64,000 nucleotides of DNA from Nibribacter koreensis (GTDB taxonomy: Bacteria; Bacteroidota; Bacteroidia; Cytophagales; Hymenobacteraceae): NCBI RefSeq assembly GCF_039541795.1, contig NZ_BAABGX010000002.1, positions 496,001 through 560,000 of the forward strand, written 5' to 3'. The stretch's first letter is position 1. Every line of letters starts with the position of its first letter. The notes under the pieces were generated by a model. The model was not told where the DNA came from. It worked only from the letters and a program-made list of their open reading frames with translations, and did not search any database. Made by a program: the position numbers and the translations under genes. Positions 6,403 through 14,797 of the stretch are shown here, in pieces.

Positions 6403-9072
6403 TTAGTTACGATCCAGTGTATTCAATAACTGTTCCAAACTGTATTCATCTGGAATTAAAACTTCGCGGGCCTTACTTCCCTCAAACGGCCCCACTACGC
6501 CGGCGGCCTCTAATTGATCAATTAAACGACCGGCACGGTTATAGCCCAACTTTAATCTGCGCTGCAACAAAGAGGTGCTTCCCTGCTGATGGGTCACCAC
6601 AATGCGGGCCGCCTCTTCAAACATGACGTCTTTGTTGCTCGGGTCAAAGTCTGCTTTCTCATTGCCGCTTTCATCACCCACAAACTCAGGCAACAGATAC
6701 GCGTCTGAGTACCCTTGCTGTTCGCCAATGAAATCACAGATCCTGTCTACCTCTGGCGTATCTACGAACGCACACTGTACCCGGATGAGGTCTGAGCCCA
6801 GAGAGAACAGCATGTCACCCTGGCCAATAAGCTGGTCTGCCCCGCCGGTGTCCAGAATGGTGCGGGAGTCAATCTTGGATGTTACCTTAAAGGAAATTCG
6901 GGCAGGAAAGTTCGCTTTGATGATACCCGTAATCACATTAACCGACGGACGCTGCGTAGCGACCACCAAATGGATACCAATGGCACGGGCCAACTGCGCC
7001 AAACGGGCAATGGGCGTTTCTACCTCTTTACCGGCCGTCATCATCAAATCTGCCAACTCATCAATTACCAGAACAATATATGGCATGAATTTGTGCCCTT
7101 TCTTAGGGTTCAAGCGGCGCTCTACAAACTTGAGGTTGTATTCTTTCAGATTACGGCAGCCGGCGTCTTTGAGTAAATCATAGCGCTGGTCCATTTCCAT
7201 ACACAAAGAGTTGAGCGTGTTCACCACCTTCTTGGTATCGGTGATGATGGCCTCGTCGGTGTCTGGTAGCTTGGCCAGGAAATGGCGCTCAATCTTGTTG
7301 AACAGGGAAAGCTCCACTTTTTTAGGATCCACCAGCACAAATTTCAACTGCGATGGATGGCGCTTATATAAGAGCGAAGTCAAGATAGCGTTCAGACCAA
7401 CCGACTTACCCTGACCCGTGGCACCGGCCATGAGCAAGTGAGGCATTTTGGCCAAATCGGTGATGAAGACTTCATTGGTGATGGTCTTCCCGAAGGCGAT
7501 GGGCAGTTCCATCTCGCTCTTCATGAACTTCTCGGTGCTCAAGATGGATTTGATGGAGACCATCTCCTTCTTCTTGTTGGGAACCTCAATACCAATGGTG
7601 CCTTTGCCCGGAATAGGCGCAATGATACGAATCCCTAGTGCGGCCAAGCTCAACGCGATATCATCTTCCAGACTCTTGATCTTGGAGATGCGCACGCCCG
7701 CGTCCGGCACAATCTCATACAAGGTCACCGTGGGCCCGATGGTGGCTTTGATGCTGGCAATGCCAATGTTGTAGTTGCCCAGCGTCTCAACAATGCGGTC
7801 TTTGTTGGCCTCTAGTTCTTCTTTGCTTACAGATACTTTGGCTGTGCCGTAGTCTGTGAGCAAGTCAATGTGCGGGTATTGGTAGCGGGGTAGATCTAAG
7901 GTTGGGTCATAGTTTTCACTGGTCACCGCTTCTACCTCGGCGTGCGCGGGAATAGGCGCAATGTCCAAGTCCAGTTCGGGCTCTTCTTCAAATTCAGCCT
8001 CGTCCTCAAACGGTTCATCTTCAAAATCATCTTCCACCTCTAGGGCAAGCGGAACTGATGTTGGAGCTGGTGTTGAACGGGAAGTCAACGGCAGGTCATT
8101 GACAGCAAACAGGTCTTCTTCTGGCTCTTCCTCGTCTTCGTTATAGTCACCATCGTTTTGGTCTTCGTTAAAGAAGTCTTCTCCTTGCTGGTCTTGGAGG
8201 GCAAACGGCGCTGGATACACTACATCCTCCTCCTCGTCCTCTTCTTGCTCAATGCTGCCTGACGGATTGGTGAGGTGGTTCATGGCCATGGACGGTGAGG
8301 CATACACCCCAGACTCAGCCGGATAGTCGGCGCGGTAGGTGTTTCCTTCTGGCCCGGCAGTGGCTACTACTGGTTTAGGACGGTTGAGCGTGGTAATGTT
8401 GAAGAAGAACATCACAAAGGCAATCAGTGCGAAGGCCAACAGCAAACCGGTTCCCCAGCGCAACAGGCTCTCCAGCCACAAGGCAGTTTCATAGCCAATG
8501 GCCCCGCTCAAGAAACTATAGCCACTGGCCAGTCCGCTGGTCAGGACCACATAGCCGGCAGAGATACTTCCCCACAGCAAGCCAAACAAACAAAGCGTGA
8601 CTACTGAGGAGAGCGTGATAGTAGTGCGTCTAAAGACAATCTTGTAGCCTATGTAGAAGATGATGGGGATAAAAAAGAAGGAGGCTACCCCAAACCAGCG
8701 GTTAATGAAGTAGTCAGATACCCAGGCCCCGAACAAGCCCAGCCAGTTCTCAGATTCCAGACCCGCCTCTTTCACGGCGTCAACGGTCACAGACTCTACC
8801 ACGCTCTGGTCTGCCGTGCCCGTGAACAGGTAAGACACAAAGGCAATGGTGAGGTACAGACTAGAAAGCAGGAAGAAGAAGCCTACAAATAACTGCAGGC
8901 GTCTGTCTTTAAAGAAGGTAAAAGAAACTTTAGGGGCTGTGAAGGTCCGCTTAGGTTTGGGTTCTTTGGGAGCCCGCGCTTCTGTCTTTCCTTTCGGCTC
9001 ATTCTGGCTCCTCGGCATGTTTTTAGGCCGCGGACCAGTCCCTACTTCGCGTTTATATGTGTTCGTAGCCAT
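6403..9072 (-). CDS. ftsK: DNA translocase FtsK
   Basis: An 889-residue FtsK/SpoIIIE translocase that moves chromosome ends through the division septum. It has about four membrane spans (roughly residues 65-230) and a long acidic, low-complexity linker (about 270-400). The motor domain follows with Walker A GATGQGKS (about 550) and Walker B VLVIDELADLMM. The C-terminal winged-helix gamma domain (SLLQRRLKLGYNRAGRLIDQLEAAGVVG) reads KOPS-type polarity sequences. ATG at 9072 (MATNTYKREVG) is preferred to an upstream TTG because GGAGA lies 4 nt before it. LolA follows. KOPS-like octamers of this lineage are not defined, so none are called. Confidence 0.96.
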   Translation of the reverse strand: MATNTYKREVGTGPRPKNMPRSQNEPKGKTEARAPKEPKPKRTFTAPKVSFTFFKDRRLQLFVGFFFLLSSLYLTIAFVSYLFTGTADQSVVESVTVDAVKEAGLESENWLGLFGAWVSDYFINRWFGVASFFFIPIIFYIGYKIVFRRTTITLSSVVTLCLFGLLWGSISAGYVVLTSGLASGYSFLSGAIGYETALWLESLLRWGTGLLLAFALIAFVMFFFNITTLNRPKPVVATAGPEGNTYRADYPAESGVYASPSMAMNHLTNPSGSIEQEEDEEEDVVYPAPFALQDQQGEDFFNEDQNDGDYNEDEEEPEEDLFAVNDLPLTSRSTPAPTSVPLALEVEDDFEDEPFEDEAEFEEEPELDLDIAPIPAHAEVEAVTSENYDPTLDLPRYQYPHIDLLTDYGTAKVSVSKEELEANKDRIVETLGNYNIGIASIKATIGPTVTLYEIVPDAGVRISKIKSLEDDIALSLAALGIRIIAPIPGKGTIGIEVPNKKKEMVSIKSILSTEKFMKSEMELPIAFGKTITNEVFITDLAKMPHLLMAGATGQGKSVGLNAILTSLLYKRHPSQLKFVLVDPKKVELSLFNKIERHFLAKLPDTDEAIITDTKKVVNTLNSLCMEMDQRYDLLKDAGCRNLKEYNLKFVERRLNPKKGHKFMPYIVLVIDELADLMMTAGKEVETPIARLAQLARAIGIHLVVATQRPSVNVITGIIKANFPARISFKVTSKIDSRTILDTGGADQLIGQGDMLFSLGSDLIRVQCAFVDTPEVDRICDFIGEQQGYSDAYLLPEFVGDESGNEKADFDPSNKDVMFEEAARIVVTHQQGSTSLLQRRLKLGYNRAGRLIDQLEAAGVVGPFEGSKAREVLIPDEYSLEQLLNTLDRN

Positions 9073-9156
9073 GATGTCTCCAAACCTCAAATCTACACTT
9101 TTCCGTTCAATAACGCCTGAAGAATTTAAAGCTGTTTGCTCAGAGAAATCGGCTAA

Positions 9157-10185
9157 CTAGCTCAATATTCGCTTATTAATATGTTTAATGAGACTAGGGC
9201 CTTCATAGATAAAACCAGTGTACAATTGCACCAGGTCAGCACCGGCGGCTAGTTTCTCCAGCGCGTCTTCTGGGGTCATGATGCCGCCCACGCCTACCAG
9301 CCTTATCTCTTCCGGAAGATTCTGGCGCAGATACTTTAAGACTTGGGTAGAGGCGTCTCTTAAAGGTCTGCCGCTCAAACCACCCATTCCCATGGCTTCT
9401 ATCTGTTGGGAAGATGTTCTTAAGCCGGCTCTGCTAATGGTGGTGTTGGTGGCAATGATACCGGCTAGGTTGGTTTGCACCGCAATCTCTACAATGTCAT
9501 CCAGCTGCGCGTGGTTAAGGTCTGGGGCAATCTTGAGCAGGAGCGGCTTGGGCTTGGCTTTGCCTTGGTTGCGGTTCTGCAGATTGGCTAACAGGTCTAG
9601 CAATGGTTCTTTCTCCTGTAGCGCGCGCAGGTCTGGCGTATTAGGCGAGCTTACATTGACCACAAAGTAATCCACCACGTCATACAGGGCGTCAAAGCAA
9701 TATAGATAATCCTGCAGAGCCTGCTCATTGGGCGTGACTTTGTTCTTGCCAATGTTGCCGCCAATAATGATGTTGCTTTTGCGGGTTTTGAGCCGTTCTA
9801 CCGCCGCGTCTACGCCGTGGTTGTTAAAGCCCATGCGGTTGATGATGGCGCCGTCCTGCGGCAACCTGAACAGGCGCGGTTTGGGATTGCCTTCCTGTGC
9901 CTTGGGCGTGAGCGTGCCAATTTCAATGAACCCGAAGCCCAGTTCTGAGAACTCGTCAATCATCTTGGCGTCCTTGTCAAAGCCCGCGGCCAACCCCACG
10001 GGATTGGGAAACGTGAGCCCGAAGACCTTGCGCTCTAGTCTTGGATCTTTTACCTGAAAAAGGCTCTTGGTGATGGACTTGGCCAGAGGCAGATGAAACG
10101 CGCTTTTGACGGCAGAATTGGTAAACGAATGGACTTCTTCTGGGTCAAACTTGAAAAGGAGCGGACGGATGAGTTGTTTATACAC
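9157..10185 (-). CDS. pyrD: Dihydroorotate dehydrogenase, quinone-dependent (class 2)
   Basis: A 342-residue class 2 dihydroorotate dehydrogenase, the membrane-associated flavoenzyme that oxidises dihydroorotate to orotate with quinone. The N-terminal helix MYKQLIRPLLFKFDPEEVHSF is the class 2 membrane and quinone tunnel element. NPVGLAAGFDKDA and NRMGFNN bind FMN and substrate. NVSSPNTPDLR carries the serine base that separates class 2 from the cysteine-using class 1 enzymes, and IATNTTISR and GVGGIMTPEDALEKLAAGADLVQLYTG complete the FMN site. A TATCTTTG box at 10203-10210 gives a leader of only about 15 nt. Confidence 0.96.
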   Translation of the reverse strand: MYKQLIRPLLFKFDPEEVHSFTNSAVKSAFHLPLAKSITKSLFQVKDPRLERKVFGLTFPNPVGLAAGFDKDAKMIDEFSELGFGFIEIGTLTPKAQEGNPKPRLFRLPQDGAIINRMGFNNHGVDAAVERLKTRKSNIIIGGNIGKNKVTPNEQALQDYLYCFDALYDVVDYFVVNVSSPNTPDLRALQEKEPLLDLLANLQNRNQGKAKPKPLLLKIAPDLNHAQLDDIVEIAVQTNLAGIIATNTTISRAGLRTSSQQIEAMGMGGLSGRPLRDASTQVLKYLRQNLPEEIRLVGVGGIMTPEDALEKLAAGADLVQLYTGFIYEGPSLIKHINKRILS

Positions 10186-10202
10186 GGCAGGGCAGGTTTT
10201 GG

Positions 10203-10210
10203 CAAAGATA
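10203..10210 (-). promoter_or_regulatory. Putative -7 box of the pyrD promoter
   Basis: The minus strand reads TATCTTTGC, an exact TAnnTTTG match 18 nt before the pyrD start codon. No clear TTTG -33 box lies at the usual 19-21-nt distance. Confidence 0.45.
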
Positions 10211-10368
10211 GCAAAAGACGCCTGTTCCCATAAGCGGCTTCCCGTAAAATAGAAAATGACTGTAGAGCGTTATTTTCTAGAGCGACCAGGCCAATCAAGA
10301 ATTGGGTTGTAACTTGACCACCGCTAAAGGCTTTTTTGAAAACACTACCCAAGGAGCCGCCATTGCCT

Positions 10369-10665
10369 ATGAACGCCACCAAGAAATGTCCGCATTGTCA
10401 GCAATGGTCTGCCTGGCACCACCAAGTCACTGACCGTTGCGAGCATTGCCATGAGTTGTTAGACCCCAAAGCTCATCAAAGGCTTCTGGCGCAAGATGAG
10501 CGGGAGGAAGAAGAGAGCAAGAAAATCAACATCGCTCTCATTGAAATCCTGCCTACAGACTCTGCCTTCACCAGGTTCTGGAAACGCATAGTGCAGGGCT
10601 TCCAGCTTATGTTCATGGCCATTCTTTCCTTTATCTTATGGCTCATCGCGCTCTTGGCAGGATAA
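10369..10665 (+). CDS. Small zinc-ribbon membrane protein of unknown function
   Basis: A 98-residue protein with two CxxC/CxxC-type pairs near the N-terminus (KKCPHCQQW and DRCEHCHEL), the pattern of a zinc ribbon. A charged helix (AQDEREEEESKK) follows, and the C-terminus is a single hydrophobic span (FQLMFMAILSFILWLIALLAG). Similar small zinc-ribbon proteins (DUF3667-like) are frequent in Bacteroidota, but I do not claim the family. ATG at 10369 follows AAGGAG at 10351 and is preferred over a TTG at 10336. The stop overlaps the start of the next gene by 28 nt, so the two are probably one transcription unit. Confidence 0.7.
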   Translation: MNATKKCPHCQQWSAWHHQVTDRCEHCHELLDPKAHQRLLAQDEREEEESKKINIALIEILPTDSAFTRFWKRIVQGFQLMFMAILSFILWLIALLAG

Positions 10666-11009
10666 GGTGGCACACCCTTAGTCCTCTCTTCTGGGTGTTG
10701 GCACTTGTATATGCTGGTCATAGGGTTCTGGTCTGGCTAGAAATACCCAGACCCGACTGGATGCAGTTTTACTTGGACGACCTGCTCTGCCTCCCTCTTA
10801 TCTTAACCGTCACGCTGTTCATCCTGCGCTTTTTTAAGGGGCCATTGTTTCGGCTCACATCGTACCAAGTGGGCATTGCCGTAGTGTATTATGCCCTGGC
10901 GTTTGAAGTCTTCTTCCCTTTGTTTATGCCCAGGTATACCGCAGACATAGTAGATGCTTTCTTATATGCACTTGGTGGCTGGTTCTTCTATAGGTTTTTA
11001 AATAAATAG
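10638..11009 (+). CDS. Small four-span membrane protein of unknown function
   Basis: A 123-residue protein with about four hydrophobic segments (SPLFWVLALVYAGHRVLVW; DDLLCLPLILTVTLFILRFF; YQVGIAVVYYALAFEVFF; and the C-terminal AFLYALGGWFFYRFL). The motif DDLLCLPL and the ending GGWFFYRFLNK are shared by short Bacteroidota proteins often labelled as magnesium-citrate transporter-like. That label is not supported by the length and I do not adopt a function. Its start lies inside the 3' end of the zinc-ribbon gene. No terminator hairpin is obvious; the palindromic element at 11011 starts at the stop codon. Confidence 0.7.
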   Translation: MAHRALGRIRWHTLSPLFWVLALVYAGHRVLVWLEIPRPDWMQFYLDDLLCLPLILTVTLFILRFFKGPLFRLTSYQVGIAVVYYALAFEVFFPLFMPRYTADIVDAFLYALGGWFFYRFLNK

Positions 11010-11010
11010 C

Positions 11011-11048
11011 CGTTTATGGGCATTTTTCTGGAAAATAGGTCAAAAATG
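11011..11048. repeat. 38-nt palindromic element, diverged copy
   Basis: Starts two bases after the stop codon of the small membrane protein. Ends are CGTTTAT and CAAAAATG, so both outer arms carry changes, but the length is exactly 38 nt. Confidence 0.7.
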
Positions 11049-11153
11049 AAATTCAATGAGTATACTTCTGCGAACCTTTATTTATTTTATTAAGTGGCGA
11101 TTCTCCCCTTGAGGGGAGAATCTGCGCTGAATGTGGCGAATCCTCATTTCAAC

Positions 11154-11191
11154 CGTTTTTGGCTTATTTTTCAGAAAATAGCCCAAAAACG
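11154..11191. repeat. 38-nt palindromic element
   Basis: Full-length copy with CGTTTTTGGC and GCCCAAAAACG outer arms; inner stem partly mismatched. Lies 134 nt upstream of the PBP1A start. Confidence 0.85.
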
Positions 11192-11324
11192 GCTCGCTCA
11201 ACCGCTTAGCCACCATTATTATTAATCATTATTCATTGGTCACTATTCATTACAAAAAGCTGTAACAAAAAAAGTAACTAAGGGGTAAGCATAGCCTTAT
11301 CTCTGGTTTCTACGTTCTTACGGC

Positions 11325-13796
11325 ATGCCCTTTTTCAATACCTACTTCGGGAGTTTCTCTGACTGGATCAATACCCGCTGGAAACGCTGGAGACACCGCC
11401 ACGCTCCTAAGCTTACCAAACAATACTGGCAATCTTTAACGCCGCAAGGCTGGCTGCGCCTGCTGGCAAAAGCATTTCTGTACGTGCTTCTGCTGTTGTT
11501 TTTGTTTTACCTGTCGGTGTACTTCGGGGTGTTTGGCTGGTTGCCCACCAAGCGCCAACTCAAAGAAGTGCAGAACAACATGCCCTCAGAGGTCTACACC
11601 GCAGACGGCGTGCTCATGGGCCGGTATTTTATCCAAGACCGCACCAACATAAAGTATGACCAGATAGCCGAACCCGTCATCCAGGCCCTCATTGCCACCG
11701 AGGACGCCCGTTTCTATGAGCATGACGGCGTAGACAACCGCAGCCTGGCTCGGGTGTTTTTCAAGACTTTGCTCTTACAAGAAGAAAGCTCCGGCGGCGG
11801 AAGCACCATCAGTCAGCAGTTGGCTAAAAACCTGTATCCGCGCAAAAGCATAGGATTTTTATCTATGCCTGTGAACAAGATGCGCGAGATGATTCTGGCC
11901 AAGCGCTTGGAGGCCGTCTATAACAAACAGGAGATCCTGGAGCTGTACTTGAATACAGTGCCTATGGGCGGCAATGTGTACGGCATTGAGTCGGCGGCGC
12001 GGCGGTTCTTTAATACATCTGCAGATTCTTTGAAGACCGAAGAAGCCGCCACGCTCATTGGCATGCTCAAAGCCACCACCACCTACAACCCTCGCACCAA
12101 TCCAGACCGGTCAAAACAGCGCCGCAATGTAGTGTTGGCCCAGATGACCAAATACGGCTATTTGACGCAGGACCAGAAAACCGTGCTGCAAGGCAAACCG
12201 CTCAAGCTGGACTATAACCTGTACTCCCATAACAGCGGCCTGGCTACCTATTTTAGAGAGCACCTGCGGGAGGAGCTCACCAAATGGGCGGCCCTGCAAG
12301 AGAAACCAGACGGCGGCAACTACAACCTGTACACAGACGGCCTTAAGATTTATACCACTCTGGACAGCCGCGCCCAGCGCGCCGCAGAGACGGCTCTTAA
12401 GCGCCGCATGTATGACCTGCAAGTATCCTTTGACAAACACTGGGGCAAGAAAGCGCCCTGGACCGGTCAACCTGCCATCCTCAAAAACGCCAAAGAACGC
12501 TCTCTGCATTATAAGCGATTGGTGGCGCAAGGCAAGTCTGAACGCGAGATTGACGAAATCTTCAACACGCCGGTGCCCATGCGCCTATTCAGATGGAGCG
12601 GTGAGCAAACCCGCACCCTCTCGCCTATGGATTCCATCAGGCATTACATGCGCTACTTAAACGCCGGGTTTCTGGCCATGGAACCAAGGACGGGCTATGT
12701 ACGCGCCTGGGTGGGTGGCATCAACCACACCTTCTTTAAGTATGACCACGTGCGCGCCAAACGCCAGGCAGGTTCTACCTTTAAACCCTTCGTATTTGCG
12801 GCGGCTATGGAACGCGGCATCTCGCCGTGCTCCTATTTCCCCAATGACCGGCGCGTGTTCCCAGAATATGAGAACTGGTCTCCGCGTAATTCTGACGAGG
12901 TGTACGGTGGCGCCTATTCCATGCAGGGCGCCCTGGCTAAGTCTGTGAACACGGTGGCGGTGAATGCGGCCTTGCAAGTAGGCCTTCCGGATGTCATCAA
13001 AGTGGCCAAGAATTTGGGCTTGCAAAGCGAAATGCCTTCTACGCCAGCTCTGGCCTTGGGCACCGCAGATGCCAGCTTATATGAAATGGTGGCCGCCTAT
13101 GCCTCCTTCGCCAATGGTGGTTACCAGGTAAAACCACGCTATTTGTTGCGCATTGAAGACCGAAACGGACGCGTACTCTTAGACCAGACCAACCAAGATG
13201 GGCTAGGCCCCAAAGTACTCTCCAGCCAAACCACGGCCCTTATGCGCCCCATGCTGGAAAGCGTCATTAATGACGGCACCGGCCGCAGGCTGCGCAGTGA
13301 ATACAACTTGCAAATGGACATAGCCGGCAAGACCGGTACCACCCAATCCCACGCTGATGGCTGGTTTGTAGCCTTCACGCCAGACCTGGTGGCCGGCGCC
13401 TGGGTGGGCGGACAGGACCAGCGCATCCGGTTCAGGGATTTAGAATTGGGTGGCGGCTCCAACACGGCCTTGCCTATCTGGGCAGGCTTCTTCCAGCGGC
13501 TCACCAAAGAAAGAGACTTTAGAAGGTTAGCCAACAGCCGTTTCCCGGCATTGCCTGCTCACTATGCCATGTACCTGAATTGTCCGCCGTTCCAACCGCC
13601 CGTGCCCGTAGAGCCCGTGTATGAGGAGGAAGACCGCGGCATTGAAGACATCTTCAAGAAAGGAGGCCGCAAATTAAAAGACCTCTTCAAACGCAAGGAC
13701 AAGAAGAAAAACAAGGACCGCGACTGGCAAAGAGACCTGGAAGAGGAACTAGACAAGCGAGGCAGAGGCAACGGCCGGGGCAGAGGCAGAGATTAG
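11325..13796 (+). CDS. Class A penicillin-binding protein (PBP1A type), bifunctional transglycosylase/transpeptidase
   Basis: An 823-residue class A PBP that polymerises lipid II and cross-links peptidoglycan. A basic cytoplasmic tail leads to one membrane span (about 48-72). The GT51 domain has its catalytic Glu in ATEDARFYEHDGVD (E126), followed by GGGSTISQQLAKNLYP and LELYLNTVPMG. The transpeptidase domain shows all three motifs: STFK with nucleophile Ser484, SVN (AKSVNTVAVN), and KTGT near residue 669. A roughly 60-residue insert before the STFK block, starting YDLQVSFDKHWGKKAPW, is usual in Bacteroidota PBP1A. The C-terminus ends in a highly charged K/R/E/G tail. Transcription probably ends at the hairpin at 13868. 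Confidence 0.95.
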   Translation: MPFFNTYFGSFSDWINTRWKRWRHRHAPKLTKQYWQSLTPQGWLRLLAKAFLYVLLLLFLFYLSVYFGVFGWLPTKRQLKEVQNNMPSEVYTADGVLMGRYFIQDRTNIKYDQIAEPVIQALIATEDARFYEHDGVDNRSLARVFFKTLLLQEESSGGGSTISQQLAKNLYPRKSIGFLSMPVNKMREMILAKRLEAVYNKQEILELYLNTVPMGGNVYGIESAARRFFNTSADSLKTEEAATLIGMLKATTTYNPRTNPDRSKQRRNVVLAQMTKYGYLTQDQKTVLQGKPLKLDYNLYSHNSGLATYFREHLREELTKWAALQEKPDGGNYNLYTDGLKIYTTLDSRAQRAAETALKRRMYDLQVSFDKHWGKKAPWTGQPAILKNAKERSLHYKRLVAQGKSEREIDEIFNTPVPMRLFRWSGEQTRTLSPMDSIRHYMRYLNAGFLAMEPRTGYVRAWVGGINHTFFKYDHVRAKRQAGSTFKPFVFAAAMERGISPCSYFPNDRRVFPEYENWSPRNSDEVYGGAYSMQGALAKSVNTVAVNAALQVGLPDVIKVAKNLGLQSEMPSTPALALGTADASLYEMVAAYASFANGGYQVKPRYLLRIEDRNGRVLLDQTNQDGLGPKVLSSQTTALMRPMLESVINDGTGRRLRSEYNLQMDIAGKTGTTQSHADGWFVAFTPDLVAGAWVGGQDQRIRFRDLELGGGSNTALPIWAGFFQRLTKERDFRRLANSRFPALPAHYAMYLNCPPFQPPVPVEPVYEEEDRGIEDIFKKGGRKLKDLFKRKDKKKNKDRDWQRDLEEELDKRGRGNGRGRGRD

Positions 13797-13804
13797 TGTT
13801 TCAA

Positions 13805-13851
13805 GGTGCTAATTCCTTAATGTGCTGATTTGCTAATGTGCCGAAGTGCCA
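13805..13851. repeat. AATGTGCTGATTTGCT-type repeat array
   Basis: Units GTGCTAATTCC, TTAATGTGCTG, ATTTGCTAATGTGC and GAAGTGCC follow each other directly after the PBP1A stop codon; related to arrays at 1193-1227 and 36121-36168. Confidence 0.5.
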
Positions 13852-13867
13852 TTGCATATTAATAAAA

Positions 13868-13897
13868 GAAGGCCGCTCTAGTCTAAGAGCGGCCTTC
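13868..13897 (+). terminator. Terminator hairpin after PBP1A gene
   Basis: GAAGGCCGCTCT pairs perfectly with AGAGCGGCCTTC around AGTCTA, followed by CCCGTTTTT, whose T-run belongs to the palindromic element. Confidence 0.8.
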
Positions 13898-13898
13898 C

Positions 13899-13936
13899 CG
13901 TTTTTGGCCTATTTCCCAGAAAACAGGTCAAAAACG
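13899..13936. repeat. 38-nt palindromic element after PBP1A terminator
   Basis: Full-length copy whose CGTTTTT end is placed 1 nt after the PBP1A hairpin; right arm ends CAAAAACG. Confidence 0.85.
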
Positions 13937-14285
13937 ATTGAAGCGCAGTCCCTTCTCCCTGAGGGAGAAGGTTAGGATGAGGGGGTTGGCGTTGGAAGCT
14001 ATTTCTCACTGGCGCGAATCTCTAGACTCGTGACCACGGATGCCGGGTAGTCTCCGGACTACCCTCGCGGGCACCGCGAAAAAGACACGCATTGCCGTTT
14101 AGTGCTGGCTAGGCTCTAAATGCGTCATCATCCCCCTACCCCTCCTGCAACGAGTCCGGGATCTTCGACTTCAAAGGGGGCGATATGCGTGTTTGTTTGT
14201 AGAGACCCGGCATCGGCTTGTCTCTGACGCATGGCCAATCCCCCCCCAACCCCTCTCCCTGATGAGAGGGGCTTTCAACCAAGCT

Positions 14286-14411
14286 CTTCCGGATTTGCAA
14301 TCCGGAAGCACCGAAAGGGGGATTTGCAATCCCCTACGAATTGCGGGTTGTGGTTTGTGGCAGGCGGATTGCAAATCCGCTTCCAAGTAGTTCGGGATTG
14401 CAAATCCCGAA
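14286..14411. repeat. Cluster of four palindromes with GGATT-TGC-AATCC core
   Basis: Four short perfect palindromes share the core: 14286-14308 (CTTCCGGATT/AATCCGGAAG around TGC), 14318-14334 (GGGGATT/AATCCCC around TGC), 14364-14380 (GCGGATT/AATCCGC around GCA) and 14391-14411 (TTCGGGATT/AATCCCGAA around GCA). The core is constant, while the outer bases vary with full pairing kept. The middle trinucleotide appears in both orientations. Spacing is irregular (9, 29 and 10 nt). Confidence 0.75.
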
Positions 14412-14707
14412 CAGCTAGGTCTAGTAATGTAAACACCCCCCTTTGCCCCCCTCAAGGGGGGAATCTGCGGCTGGAAACGCCCTTGGCTCAGAGACGCTCG
14501 TTTGGGTAATCCTTAAGGGTAGAATCTGCAAATGAAATGGCATTGGCGCAGACGCTCACAGGTCCTGCCGGACACTACGAGGTCTTTTGAGCAGAGGCAA
14601 TTAGGTCTCACAGCTTGTCGATTATCGAGTTCTTTTACAATTCCCCAGACCAACATCTAATCAGTTTTAAAACCTGAACGTCAAACTACTACTTTACTAT
14701 AAAATGC

Positions 14708-14741
14708 AGAAGCCTTCTTAGTTGTGACTAAGAAGGCTTCT
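14708..14741 (-). terminator. Hairpin after folB
   Basis: AGAAGCCTTCTTAG and CTAAGAAGGCTTCT form a perfect 14-bp stem with a 6-nt loop. On the minus strand it is followed by GCATTTTAT; it lies just beyond the palindromic element that follows folB. Confidence 0.7.
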
Positions 14742-14753
14742 CTGGTATAAAAT

Positions 14754-14791
14754 CGTTTTTGGGCTGTTTTCTGGGAAAGAGGCCAAAAACG
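14754..14791. repeat. 38-nt palindromic element downstream of folB
   Basis: Full-length copy (CGTTTTTGGGCTGTTTT left arm, GAGGCCAAAAACG right end) lying between the folB stop codon and its hairpin. Confidence 0.85.
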
Positions 14792-14797
14792 GCTTGT

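Larger units (their letters stand above)
11010..11324. other. Intergenic region before the PBP1A gene: two palindromic elements and short repeats
   Basis: This 315-nt gap contains two copies of the 38-nt palindrome (11011-11048 and 11154-11191), a C-rich hairpin TCTCCCCTTGAGGGGAGA (11102-11119) followed by ATCTGCG, and an AT-rich ATTATTAATCATTATTCATT stretch at 11214-11252. The phrase GGGGAGAATCTGCG recurs in similar form at 14452-14470 and 14513-14530. No coding sequence is supported. Confidence 0.6.
13797..14797. other. Gene-free, repeat-rich kilobase between convergent PBP1A and folB
   Basis: No convincing gene is present; the open frames here are short and run through C-runs and palindromes. 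The interval holds an ATGTGCTAAT-type array, two terminator hairpins, two 38-nt palindromes, a run of C-rich phrases, a GAGGGAGAAGGTTAGG module also present inverted near 38812, four palindromes with a GGATT-TGC-AATCC core, and two GGGnAGAATCTGC phrases. It behaves like an accumulation site for intergenic repeats. Confidence 0.65.

Noticed and set aside
14286..14411. CRISPR array
   Set aside because: The four GGATT-core palindromes are only 17-23 nt and unevenly spaced, with varying flanks and no cas genes nearby.
14193..14509. Open frames on both strands in the 13.8-14.8 kb gap
   Set aside because: They run through C-tracts and palindromes, have no family resemblance and give low-complexity proteins; repeats explain the sequence better.
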